From assembly GCA_034096865.1 (NCBI GenBank), contig JAWQFJ010020694.1, forward strand, positions 2,501 to 12,500: 10,000 bases of DNA. Direction: 5' to 3'. A program made the translations under genes and the position numbers. Positions 1-7,185 of this stretch are shown here, in pieces (positions within the stretch are counted from its first letter, which is position 1; each line of letters opens with the position of its first letter). The notes beneath the pieces were generated by a model, which saw only the letters and a list, made by a program, of their open reading frames with translations, did no database searches and had not been told where the DNA came from. The stretch comes from Theodoxus fluviatilis. Taxonomy: Eukaryota > Mollusca > Gastropoda > Cycloneritida > Neritidae.

Positions 1-874
1 TTCTTCGTAGTCCAAATATCACGTCTAGAACTGATAGCCTTATGTTATGTGATGTTAATCTTAACATATCTCCCTCCACCAAATTCTAAAATGTCCTAAC
101 GGATGGACATTCAAAGAAAAAATGCTCCACATAATCAATTTCGTTAGGATATTGCGAACATTTGTTATTAGCTTTCACTTTCATTTTAGCAAGAACGATA
201 TTTGTTGGGTAAATATTATGCAGTAGTTTCCATTGCAGCTCTCTCAGTCTGGTTTCTCTAGTTGACACAACCGGCTTCATCCACGTGTTCTTTGACACGA
301 TAACATCATATTTCCTTTTCCAAAACCCATTTGCACAAGGTGTGCTTTCCTTATCCTTCTGCAGTAAATTTCGGAAATGTCTTGCTTTGAAGCCTCGAAC
401 ATCGACTCCGCTGAACATCAGAGCGCCGCTGAGTTTTGCGTAACTATTGGTATGTAACGTCTGCAACCACTGTGAAGGAATGGCATTTCTTAAGGCATTG
501 TGCTCAAAAAGTGTCCTGCCCTTATCTCCCACTACAAGCCTTATTTCTTCAAAGGTTAGTAATCTCTTTTCAACTTTGTTTACTACCTGTTCAATCATCT
601 GAATTCCTTTCTCTTCCCATGAACGGAAGTGCAGAAGTGTACCCCTGTATTTTATCAGGTCGTTATACCACAATCTTTGGTGTAAAATATCTTCATTTTT
701 CACCTCAGCGAGTGTCACCACTTTTTTAAGTGTCAGCCACGTTATTACTACTTCCCTCCAGAAGTGACTCTTAATTTTCTTCAGACACTTGATATTCGAA
801 GGCTTCGTATTCACATTGAATATACCGCATCCTTGAGTAGTTTGGGAGAGGTACCAAAAGGGATTTGGGCCCAC
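1..874 (-). pseudogene. ORF2 C-terminal part (zinc-binding region), frameshifted and with premature stop
   Basis: This is the continuation of ORF2 in a different frame. The preceding frame reads ...WAQIPF into a spurious end at 811, whereas this frame reads NPFWYLSQTTQGCGIF and goes on for about 250 residues. A one- or two-base indel near 845-870, close to a short A/G homopolymer, explains this. The segment ends in the reverse-transcriptase zinc-binding type of module: KCSQY, then HFFFEC. The first pair would normally be CxxC, but the second Cys position is Tyr here. A TAG at 86-88 follows ...CPSVRTF. Beyond it the same frame stays open for about 28 codons to base 1, so the stop is probably a mutated TGG and the true C terminus lies outside the window. 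Confidence 0.8.
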
Positions 875-3567
875 TGTTCATCTACTGCCGACATAATTTT
901 CGGAACCCATTGTAGATAGAACGTCTTCTGCATGTCCATCACATTCAACACCTTCAAACCACCCTTGGAGAAGTCTGCCTCCATTACGGCTCTCTTTACC
1001 TTCTCAAAAGCTTTCGCATTGTTAGTGCGTCTTTTCCAGATAAAACGATAGAAAATTGTATTTAGTTCTTTAATCACTTTCTCATGTAAGCCTATAGACT
1101 GCATCATAAAGATGAACTGGCTTACTAACAGAGACTTAACGATTAACACTTTTCCTCGTATACTTAGGTCTCTTTTTTCCCACTGTTTTATACATTTCTT
1201 TACATTCTGTAGCCTTTTTGTCCAGTTTTTGTCTATGTCTACGGCTCTTCTGGTACTAGAAAAGTAAACCCCAAGGATTTTGATCTCTGTCACACAGTTG
1301 ACGCTCAGTCTTTCCTCATTCTGCACGCCTATTGCCATTACTTTTGTTTTGCCTTTGTTTAAACGAAGGCCAGAAAACTTTGAAAAGTCTTCCAGAATTT
1401 GGAAAACATTTTTAATGTCGTGACCTGTCCTCACACATAAAGTGATGTCATCTGCATACTGTTGGCTTTTGATCGTCACTTTCCCTCCTTGATTCGAAGG
1501 TACTTCAATTCCCTGCACGTTGCTGCTTCTTATTTTTATTGCCAGGATTTCCGATGCAAGGATGTAGCTTAGAGGGGAGAAAGGGCATCCCTGTCTAATG
1601 CCACATGTCACCTGAAATGGCTCCGATATCCATCCCCCTTGGTTAATACTACTGACAGAATTTGATATGAGCACCGATACCCATTTTTGAAAATCCGGGC
1701 CAAACCCAAATGTGTCCAATGCCTCCTGGAGCAAGTGCTTTGACACCGAATCAAAGGCCTTCGAGAAGTCCAAGGACAGTAGGTATCCCGATTCCTCCTT
1801 GGTTTGTACATATTCTATTACATCCTCTATAGTTCTTAGTGCAGTTGCTATATTCCTTCCCTTTAGATACCCTACTTGTTCAGGACTGATTAATTTATCA
1901 ATGACTCCACCCATCCGCTGAGCCAGAATTTTAGCTAATATCTTATAGTCAGTGTTCAGAAGTGTTACTGGACGCCAGTTGTCCAGTTCATCCCGGGGTA
2001 GATCTGAACTTTTGTGTAATAGAGTGATAATGCCCTGCCTTTGGGTGTATGGAAGTTCCCCTTTCACGAATGCCTCGTTATAAGTGTCTGTAAGTATTTG
2101 TTTCAGTTTGTTCCAGAAAAACTTTATGAACTCAGTTGTTAAACCATCGCTACCTGGCGATGTTCCATTTTTCAAAGATTTGGTAGCAGTGCCTGCTTCC
2201 TCTGTCGTGATGCCACCTTCGCAAAGGATTCTTTCGTTTTCGTCTAGTTTTGCAAAATCTGACTCCCCCAGAAAGTTGTTAATAGCTTCCTTAATATTTT
2301 CTTTTTTCACCATAGTGGTTTGATTATACAGCCTACTATAGTAATTTACTAGTTCCTTCATTATTTTCCTTTGGTTTGAGATGATTTTGCAATTTTCCAC
2401 CTTTAAATGACTAATGACATTCTTTCTCTTTCTACTGCTTTCTAAGTTCAGGAAATATTTCGTATTTTTTTCACCCTCTTCAATCCATTTAATTCTCGCA
2501 CGAGTTTGTGCTCCTCTTGCTTTAGTAATTGACAACAATTCGAATTTTTGTTTAATCTTGGTCATTTCCTTTACTAACTCAGGATTGCAATCATTTGCCA
2601 ATTCTTGTTCTATGTTATCCAATCTATTTCTCATACCACTAATGTCATTTCTTCTGCGTTGCGCCCAATGTTGACCATAGACGATGCAGTATTCTTTAAT
2701 ATTTATTTTTAACATCTCCCATTTGTCGCTCTGTTTGTCATACTGTGTATTTCGTATCCCCTCATCAATTATCCGGTTAATACCACCGACAAGTATTGGA
2801 TCCTTCAATAACATATTATTAAATTTCCATGTACCCGGGCCTCTGGTAAACCCTGGTTTTCGTATGTCTAATAGGACTCCTCGATGATCGGTATTAGGCA
2901 GAGTTGTAATTTCACAAGCCACACATTTTTCGACCAGTTCTTCACTCGCAAAACAGTAGTCCAGACGTCTTGCAATGAAAGGACTAACACGACTCCAGGT
3001 ATAACTCTTCTCAGTCTCATGACGAAGTCTCCACACATCAGTCAACATCAACTCATTCACTAAATGACGAAGAGCATTCACTTCCCGGGAACAATGTGGT
3101 TTCCCCGAAACAATATCAAGTTCATTATCCATTACTGTATTGAAGTCCCCCAAGAGAATAAGGCTGTTGCAGTCGTATTTTGTTAGGAGCTGTGAAAGCT
3201 TACTAAAGAAAAGTGTCTTTTCTCTTCCATTATTTGGAGCGTAAACATTGCAAATGATACAATTGATTTCTTCTGACTTTACTGAAAGAATGATAATTCT
3301 GTTTTCTTTATGAATAACCTCAACAGCAAGGGGGGTGTTTTTAGCAAATAAGATCATCTCACCTCTGCTGTTGCCTGTTCCCTGCACATACACGAGCTGA
3401 CCACCCCATTCCTTTTCCCACTGTTGAGAGTCGCTCGGTGTAACATGGGTTTCTTGTAGACACACAATGTCGCACTTTAGTGTTCTTATTTCATTAAACA
3501 AAGAGAGTCTTTTGAAACGATTTTTTAGCCCTCTGGCATTCACAGTTAGAATCTTAACAGGATTCAT
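811..3567 (-). CDS. ORF2: endonuclease-reverse transcriptase of the L1/Tx1-like element
   Basis: The product nicks target DNA and primes cDNA synthesis from element RNA (target-primed reverse transcription). The 918 open codons begin MNPVKILTVNARG, a typical ORF2 start. Residues 1-235 are an AP-type endonuclease, with QET at 38-40 (catalytic Glu), GDFN at 140-143 and TDH at 226-228. A linker with GEKNTKYFLNLE follows near 365-376. The RT covers about 465-770: PGSDGLT (471-477), WRPVTLLN (531-538), ISPEQVGYLKGR (560-571), LDFSKAFD (599-606), GIRQGCPFSPL (656-666), YADD (704-707) and KILGVYF (763-769). The catalytic Asp residues are all present. A thumb/connection region follows. The final residues after about 903 are out of frame and belong with the next segment. 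Codon use and AT content are unlike the GC-richer ORF1. Confidence 0.9.
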   Translation of the reverse strand: MNPVKILTVNARGLKNRFKRLSLFNEIRTLKCDIVCLQETHVTPSDSQQWEKEWGGQLVYVQGTGNSRGEMILFAKNTPLAVEVIHKENRIIILSVKSEEINCIICNVYAPNNGREKTLFFSKLSQLLTKYDCNSLILLGDFNTVMDNELDIVSGKPHCSREVNALRHLVNELMLTDVWRLRHETEKSYTWSRVSPFIARRLDYCFASEELVEKCVACEITTLPNTDHRGVLLDIRKPGFTRGPGTWKFNNMLLKDPILVGGINRIIDEGIRNTQYDKQSDKWEMLKINIKEYCIVYGQHWAQRRRNDISGMRNRLDNIEQELANDCNPELVKEMTKIKQKFELLSITKARGAQTRARIKWIEEGEKNTKYFLNLESSRKRKNVISHLKVENCKIISNQRKIMKELVNYYSRLYNQTTMVKKENIKEAINNFLGESDFAKLDENERILCEGGITTEEAGTATKSLKNGTSPGSDGLTTEFIKFFWNKLKQILTDTYNEAFVKGELPYTQRQGIITLLHKSSDLPRDELDNWRPVTLLNTDYKILAKILAQRMGGVIDKLISPEQVGYLKGRNIATALRTIEDVIEYVQTKEESGYLLSLDFSKAFDSVSKHLLQEALDTFGFGPDFQKWVSVLISNSVSSINQGGWISEPFQVTCGIRQGCPFSPLSYILASEILAIKIRSSNVQGIEVPSNQGGKVTIKSQQYADDITLCVRTGHDIKNVFQILEDFSKFSGLRLNKGKTKVMAIGVQNEERLSVNCVTEIKILGVYFSSTRRAVDIDKNWTKRLQNVKKCIKQWEKRDLSIRGKVLIVKSLLVSQFIFMMQSIGLHEKVIKELNTIFYRFIWKRRTNNAKAFEKVKRAVMEADFSKGGLKVLNVMDMQKTFYLQWVPKIMSAVDEQWAQIPFGTSPKLLKDAVYSM

Positions 3568-3648
3568 GGGACAAGCCTAGTTTCTATTCAAAGTCCGAGG
3601 AGAAAGCATGGGTCAGAGTATGTGGAGACAGACGATTCCCACTCACCG
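3568..3648 (-). other. spacer between ORF1 and ORF2
   Basis: There are 81 bp between the ORF1 stop and the ORF2 start. The ORFs do not overlap, so ORF2 is presumably translated by reinitiation or internal entry, as in other two-ORF LINEs. I see no distinct structure in it. Confidence 0.6.
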
Positions 3649-4605
3649 CTACGTTACCGAAGGATCTGTGTCGATGAGGCTGGCTGCTGGATCCTTCGTG
3701 TTTGGGAGGCTGTTCCCGGACTCAGGGCGACGTCGCTTCGCCGACGATCCCTCTCGCCTGATAGCGTCACTTACTGTTCCGTCGTGCCGCTTGCGGACTT
3801 TCGATCTTCCTCTGCGGGGGGTTGGTGATGGCTTCATCATCCAGACTGGTCTTGCAGTTTCGTCTTCTCTCACTTCGTCCTGAGGGTTGTCTTCCTGCAT
3901 CTCGGGAGTAAGGCTGCATTCCATGTCTCCTGCCTTGTGTCCATCTTTGTAGCACTGTCGACACTTGATTGGATACGGGCAGGTGGAGAAAGAGTGGCCT
4001 TTTCTGAAACATTTGCTGCACGATGCCTCTGCAGCAGCAGCTTGCTTCTGCTCGCGATGGTAGACCGTCGCCTTGAATGGGCCAATTACCAACTGTTTCG
4101 GCAGTGGTTTGCTTGGCATGGTAACATACACAAACCTGCGGCCAGTCCTCCATCGCGTGAGTTTGCCACGATCATCCCTGTCTCGCTCGTCAAACATATG
4201 TGATCGCAATTCGCACCCGATGGATTTCAGTGCTTTGACGATTTCCTCGTCGTCAAACGAAAGTGGTACATTCCCGACGATGACCTTGGTCGTTTGTTTT
4301 TCACTGATTGCACCGTCGACTGTTGTGACTGTGTACGGGTTTCGATCACGCGCGGTGACACGTATACCTCGCAAGATGAGGCCTTGCACGAGAATTTTGT
4401 CTCTGTGTTCGCGCTTAGTCGGATACAGTCTCCACAGGCCTCCAATGCGTTGCGCCCCAAGCATGGAATCGTACCCGCACACATTTTCTGCAGCTGCACA
4501 AATTTCTGACGTTGTAAAAATCTTCTGATCGTTGGCGGGCAGCTGAGCACACACGAGGAACACGGGTTCCACACACGCTGCTTGTTTATCGTCCCTGGAC
4601 GACAT
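3649..4605 (-). CDS. ORF1: RNA-binding protein with RRM-like fold and CCHC zinc knuckles
   Basis: ORF1 proteins of LINEs coat the element RNA in the transposition particle. I chose the Met at 4603-4605 (MSSRDDKQ). The frame is open to a Met at 4704, but the extra 33 residues are Phe-rich and come from an A-rich tract, so they are probably leader. Counting from 4605, residues about 105-185 look like the RRM-like region of Tx1-type ORF1 proteins, with TTKVIVGNVPLSF and GKLTRWRTGRRFVYV. Two knuckles follow at 3916-4020: C-x2-C-x4-H-x4-C (CSKCFRKGH...) and C-x2-C-x4-H-x6-C (CRQCYKDGHKAGD...). The C-terminal 80 residues are acidic then basic (RRGRSKVRKR, AKRRR) and probably disordered. The frame is intact. 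Confidence 0.85.
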   Translation of the reverse strand: MSSRDDKQAACVEPVFLVCAQLPANDQKIFTTSEICAAAENVCGYDSMLGAQRIGGLWRLYPTKREHRDKILVQGLILRGIRVTARDRNPYTVTTVDGAISEKQTTKVIVGNVPLSFDDEEIVKALKSIGCELRSHMFDERDRDDRGKLTRWRTGRRFVYVTMPSKPLPKQLVIGPFKATVYHREQKQAAAAEASCSKCFRKGHSFSTCPYPIKCRQCYKDGHKAGDMECSLTPEMQEDNPQDEVREDETARPVWMMKPSPTPRRGRSKVRKRHDGTVSDAIRREGSSAKRRRPESGNSLPNTKDPAASLIDTDPSVT

Positions 4606-4847
4606 GTCTGAGCTGCCACTCGCTCCCAACCTCTCTCTGTGTCGCTTATCCCGAGGGAAAAAAGTTCCAAAAAAGGCTCTAGAAAAAAATATAAAAAAAA
4701 ACAAAAAACTACCGTAGATACCTCTTTCCCGGTCTGTTCGGTTTATACACCCACGCGAAGAGATTAGACTGAATGCCGTGGAAAATCTTCGCTACAACAG
4801 AGCTCCAAAGAAACGCATCCGCTCGACTTCGAGTGGTGAACACTTCC
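4606..4847 (-). other. 5' leader of the L1/Tx1-like element
   Basis: This lies between the chosen ORF1 start and the inferred 5' end. On the minus strand it includes a T-rich run (complement of the A-rich stretch 4683-4707), which creates the artificial Phe-rich extension of ORF1. As an L1-type leader it would be expected to hold an internal promoter, but I see no definite promoter motif. The boundary at 4847/4848 is set only by where similarity to the 6929-7667 repeat begins. Confidence 0.45.
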
Positions 4848-4981
4848 GTTGTTTCAATATCTGTTCCTGTTCCATTTGTACAAAATGCGCAGTTCATATT
4901 AGAATATAATTCTGAAACAAACTTCAAGGAGAAGGGTCATGATAAATCTTGTTTGATATTTTTTTATTTATCAAATTTTTT

Positions 4982-5013
4982 ATTCATTCATTCATTCATT
5001 CATTCATTTATTC
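4982..5013. repeat. (ATTC)n microsatellite, short allele
   Basis: Six perfect ATTC units are followed by ATTT and ATTC, directly before AGGGTCTTGAC. On the minus strand this is the (GAAT)n tail at the 3' end of the CR1-like LINE, a usual terminus for this LINE group. Confidence 0.95.
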
Positions 5014-5391
5014 AGGGTCTTGACAAATCGTTTACGGTAGCTATCGGCAGTCCACGCCATAGTCGAAAAAAAGCTGTAGTTGTTCATCTGTCGCAGTCGA
5101 AGATGACCATGGCTCCAAGAGTCAGATGGAAGACCAGTGGCTATAGGTACTGAGGTGACTGATGAGGCAGATCCGGGCCCTGAAGGCTTGCCCACATATG
5201 GGACACAAGTGAGTGGGTGCCGTCGTGGCAGTGGATGCTGCGCGGGCCTTGCGCACTGCACGCTTTCGTTGCACCTCAGTGATGCGCCTGGCTTCAGCCG
5301 CACGGGCTCCTGTGGTGGTCTTGCTTCGCTAAGCTGGACGGTCCTGAGCGAGCGTCTCTCACATGTCGATGTTGATGATCAGGTCTTTGAG
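5014..5391 (-). pseudogene. CR1-like LINE, ORF2 C-terminal end and 3'UTR, copy 1
   Basis: In the minus frame the segment reads LAQDRPA*RSKTTTGARAA, an Arg/Ala-rich helix (EAQRKRAVRKARAAST), then a C2H2 finger at 5137-5205 (CPICG ... HLSTYSH, C-x2-C-x12-H-x5-H). A stop and a short 3'UTR to the (GAAT)n tail follow. That is the standard C terminus of many CR1/L2-like ORF2 proteins in aquatic animals. A TAG at 5329-5331 replaces the usual Trp of DRPAWR, and a TGA at 5359-5361 replaces another Trp (TWE in copy 2). It is a dead fragment. The finger keeps its four ligands, although Gly is replaced by Cys in RICLI. Confidence 0.75.
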
Positions 5392-5491
5392 TAAAGAATG
5401 GAGGTGCCGGGGTCGGTCGAAATACTTACTGAAAATAAAAAGGCGTGGACAGCAACCGACAATGTATTCTTTCTTGAGCCAAGATGGTCCT
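5392..5491 (-). mobile_element. Penelope-like 3' end remnant, copy 1
   Basis: About 100 bp match 7568-7667 closely. In that second copy the same bases form the terminal part of the Penelope-like insertion. The stretch does not encode CR1-like ORF2 sequence, although it abuts that ORF. The junction TCAGGTCTTTGAG at 5379-5391 is the same as in copy 2. It ends at 5491, where the 17-bp repeat bounding the next insertion lies. Confidence 0.55.
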
Positions 5492-5854
5492 CACAGCTTT
5501 ATCTGTCTGTGTGTCTGTGTGTCTGTCTGTCAGTCCCGACTTAACGGCTGATATCTCAAAAGCTACTGGACGGATTTCCTTGACATTTTGCACACTTACT
5601 GAAAGTTAGGTCCGATTGAATGTAACAAATTTTCAGAATCGAGGTTTGAAAAGAAAGTGACTTGTTTACGTTTTGGTGTTGCAAAGAAGGCAAGGGATGG
5701 AACTCTGTCCCGACTCAAGGGAAGTTTTGGTATGTGTGACGTGATCATTTGACGTGGAATAACGTGACGTAATTTCGAGGAGATTTGACATTGGTGAAGG
5801 AGAAAGAAGGATTTTTTAACCCTCCAGGTTTACTGGAGGTCCTCACAGCTTTAT
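5486..5854. mobile_element. 335-bp non-autonomous insertion flanked by 17-bp target-site duplication
   Basis: GGTCCTCACAGCTTTAT occurs exactly at 5486-5502 and again at 5838-5854, enclosing 5503-5837. The enclosed element starts with a TGTC/TGTG-rich run (CTGTCTGTGTGTCTG...). It then has a unique stretch (CGACTTAACGGCTGATATC) and ends CCTCCAGGTTTACTGGA, where CCTCCAG/CTGGAGG can form a 7-bp hairpin overlapping the right repeat. No protein is encoded. Three TGACGT motifs sit at 5737, 5750 and 5765. A 17-bp duplication suits LINE-driven (SINE-type) insertion better than most DNA transposons. There is no poly-A or clear pol III promoter, so the class is unknown. Confidence 0.6.
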
Positions 5855-6160
5855 GGATTAGCTCACTCGGTAGCGCATTGAATAATTTGTTATCGCTTGG
5901 ACATGCTTGGTTGTAGGGGATGCGCTTACGGGTTCGAATCCGCACGGAAGCTTTTTTTGGTTAATGTGTGTATGGTATTCGAGAGATAGAGTGAGAGCCA
6001 CCCCACCCGTTGTTGTACAAGTGAGAGATTGCGGGTTCGAACCTTACTCCCCCCCCCCCCCTTTCCCCCCCCCCCTCTTTTCTCGTGAGGTTGCGGGTTC
6101 AAACCCGATCTTTTTTGGTTGTTGTTGTTATTTGTTAATGCCAAAACCTGGAGGTTTCAG
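5855..6160 (+). repeat. degenerate tRNA-like (SINE-like) sequence with repeated B boxes
   Basis: An A-box match TAGCTCACTCGG lies at 5859-5870, followed by TAGCGC as in a tRNA D arm. A perfect B box GGTTCGAATCC is at 5931-5941. The 60-nt gap between them is too long for a normal tRNA. Two more B-box-like sites follow at 6034-6043 (GGTTCGAACC) and 6096-6105 (GGTTCAAACC), each preceded by TTGCG or ATTGCG. No full cloverleaf can be drawn. It is probably several decayed tRNA-derived SINE heads or fragments side by side. Confidence 0.45.
6049..6075. repeat. C-homopolymer pair
   Basis: There are thirteen C, then TTT, then eleven C. The minus strand is G13-AAA-G11. It lies between the second and third B-box-like sites. 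Run lengths may be uncertain in assembly. Confidence 0.9.
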
Positions 6161-6328
6161 CGCCAGCGGTTTTTATAAGATTGGGTTATTTAGGATGTCG
6201 TGTTTGAGCCATATACAAATGTAACTTTTTTTCTACCTCTGTTGCGAACATCTTTATGTTGATTATAAAGACTTGTAAGTTACCCGGGACCTGTTTTATT
6301 TCGTTTTTGTGGATCCCCGTAACTATCA
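6161..6328. other. no gene seen
   Basis: AT-leaning sequence without a supported ORF, RNA gene or recognised repeat. Confidence 0.5.
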
Positions 6329-6420
6329 GGAAGAGGAGGGGAGGATCAGAAGGAGGAAAAAAAGGAGGAGGAGCAGGAGCAGGAGGATGGAGAAGGGAAG
6401 AGGAAGGAGGGAGGAGGAGT
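6329..6420. repeat. polypurine (GA-rich) tract
   Basis: Roughly 90 bases are almost all A or G on the plus strand, built from GGAGGA, GAAGGAGG and AGGAGCAGG units with only a few pyrimidines. Such tracts are simple-sequence DNA and can form triplex structures. The Leu/Ser-rich reading on the other strand is not a gene. Confidence 0.85.
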
Positions 6421-6928
6421 TAAGCGACGATAAGTGATAAGTGAGGACGAGGTTCTGAGGGAAGACACTGAGGCAAGGAGAAGTATGGAACATCAGGAAG
6501 GACGGCATATATATATGAAAAAAAACACTTGAGCGTCTTTGGTTTTTTTTTTTCTACTTTTCACTCCAACAGCATTCCATCTCCACCAGTACTGGTGTGT
6601 GAGACAGACAGATTCTCTTTCTCACACTCGGACGGACGGACGGACGAACAAACAGGCAAACCGACAGCTTTAGTGCATGCGCCCACCAGAGTAAATATGG
6701 ATCCCATAAACTGCACAGGTGCTTGTCTATGCTTTCGTTTGAATGCACTGCTGGTGAGTATCACTTTGAACAGTCGTTTGTCACAGCAGGTGAGTTGCTC
6801 TCCGTTTGCACGCATAAGAGGCTGGTACTTGTTCCTCACATTCGCTGCAGACGCATCGTCCACTTCGTCGCTACAGGCCGATCTCGCTTCTAGGAAGGTA
6901 GGCTGCATGGACACATCACTTTTGTGCT
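6421..6928. other. unassigned region without a supported gene
   Basis: Contents are a TA run (CATATATATATG near 6506-6517), A and T homopolymers up to 6554, a four-unit GGAC repeat at 6630-6645, and two close matches to a 5' splice site (CTG|GTGAGTA with GT at 6754, CAG|GTGAGT with GT at 6790). A 153-codon plus-strand frame covers part of it. It has no recognisable domain, starts in a homopolymer and runs into the duplicated repeat, so I do not call it a gene. A decayed host exon cannot be excluded. Confidence 0.4.
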
Positions 6929-7057
6929 GTTGTTTCAATGTCTGTTCCTGTTCCATTTGTACAAAATGCACAGTTCATATTAGAATATAATTCTGAAACA
7001 AACTTCAAGGAGAAGGTCATGACAAATCTTGTTTAATATTTTTAATTTATCTTTTTT

Positions 7058-7177
7058 ATTCATTCATTCATTCATTCATTCATTCATTCATTCATTCATT
7101 CATTCATTCATTCATTCATTCATTCATTCATTCATTCATTCATTCATTCATTCATTCATTCATTCATTCATTCATTC
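7058..7177. repeat. (ATTC)30 microsatellite
   Basis: Thirty uninterrupted ATTC units are followed by ATTT and ATTA before AGGGTCTTGAC. It sits at the same place as the six-unit array in copy 1 and is the expanded 3' (GAAT)n tail of the minus-strand CR1-like LINE. The Ile-His-Ser-Phe translation is an artefact of the 4-bp unit. Confidence 0.97.
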
Positions 7178-7185
7178 ATTTATTA

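Larger units (their letters stand above)
1..4847 (-). mobile_element. L1/Tx1-like non-LTR retrotransposon, 3' end outside window
   Basis: A long interspersed element read right to left: leader, ORF1 with CCHC zinc knuckles, an 81-bp spacer, then ORF2 with an apurinic-type endonuclease, reverse transcriptase and C-terminal zinc-binding region. This two-ORF order is that of the L1/Tx1 group, and the RT motifs (LDFSKAFD, RQGCPFSPLSYILA, YADD) fit it. The 5' limit near 4847 is inferred because homology to a second genomic repeat copy begins at 4848. The 3' end, tail and target-site duplication lie left of base 1. ORF2 carries a frameshift and a nonsense codon, so this copy cannot encode an intact protein, although about 918 ORF2 codons and all of ORF1 remain open. 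That suggests a fairly recent insertion. Group assignment is by motif, not by phylogeny. Confidence 0.9.
4848..5491. repeat. duplicated composite block, copy 1
   Basis: Nearly the same sequence recurs at 6929-7667. The shared block runs from GTTGTTTCAAT at 4848 to GGTCCT ending at 5491, with few substitutions and small indels; the main length difference is the (ATTC)n array. Its parts in order are about 130 bp of AT-rich DNA, (ATTC)n, the 3' tail of a CR1-like LINE, and about 100 bp that in copy 2 is continuous with a Penelope-like element. Because the flank beyond the LINE tail is shared too, the two copies look like a DNA-level duplication rather than two retrotranspositions. Confidence 0.85.

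Noticed and set aside
811..3567. ORF2 as a group II intron or retron reverse transcriptase
   Set aside because: The N-terminal AP-type endonuclease, the CCHC ORF1 upstream and the L1-type motif B (RQGCPFSPLSYILA) place it with LINEs.
3608..4528. Several plus-strand frames of 68-151 codons opposite ORF1
   Set aside because: They are antisense to an intact, motif-bearing ORF1 and have no features of their own.
5155..5185. CTGATGAG as a hammerhead ribozyme core (also in copy 2 near 7333)
   Set aside because: The required GAAA and flanking stems are absent, and the bases are antisense to the LINE zinc-finger codons.
5855..5950. A functional tRNA gene
   Set aside because: The A to B box spacing is too long and neither the acceptor nor the T stem pairs well.
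6751..6795. Two strong 5' splice-site matches (GT at 6754 and 6790)
   Set aside because: There is no upstream coding exon or acceptor to pair them with, and isolated donor matches are common.
6529..6990. 153-codon plus-strand frame as a possible secreted Cys-rich peptide
   Set aside because: It starts in a T homopolymer, shows no domain or ordered Cys pattern, and ends inside the duplicated repeat.
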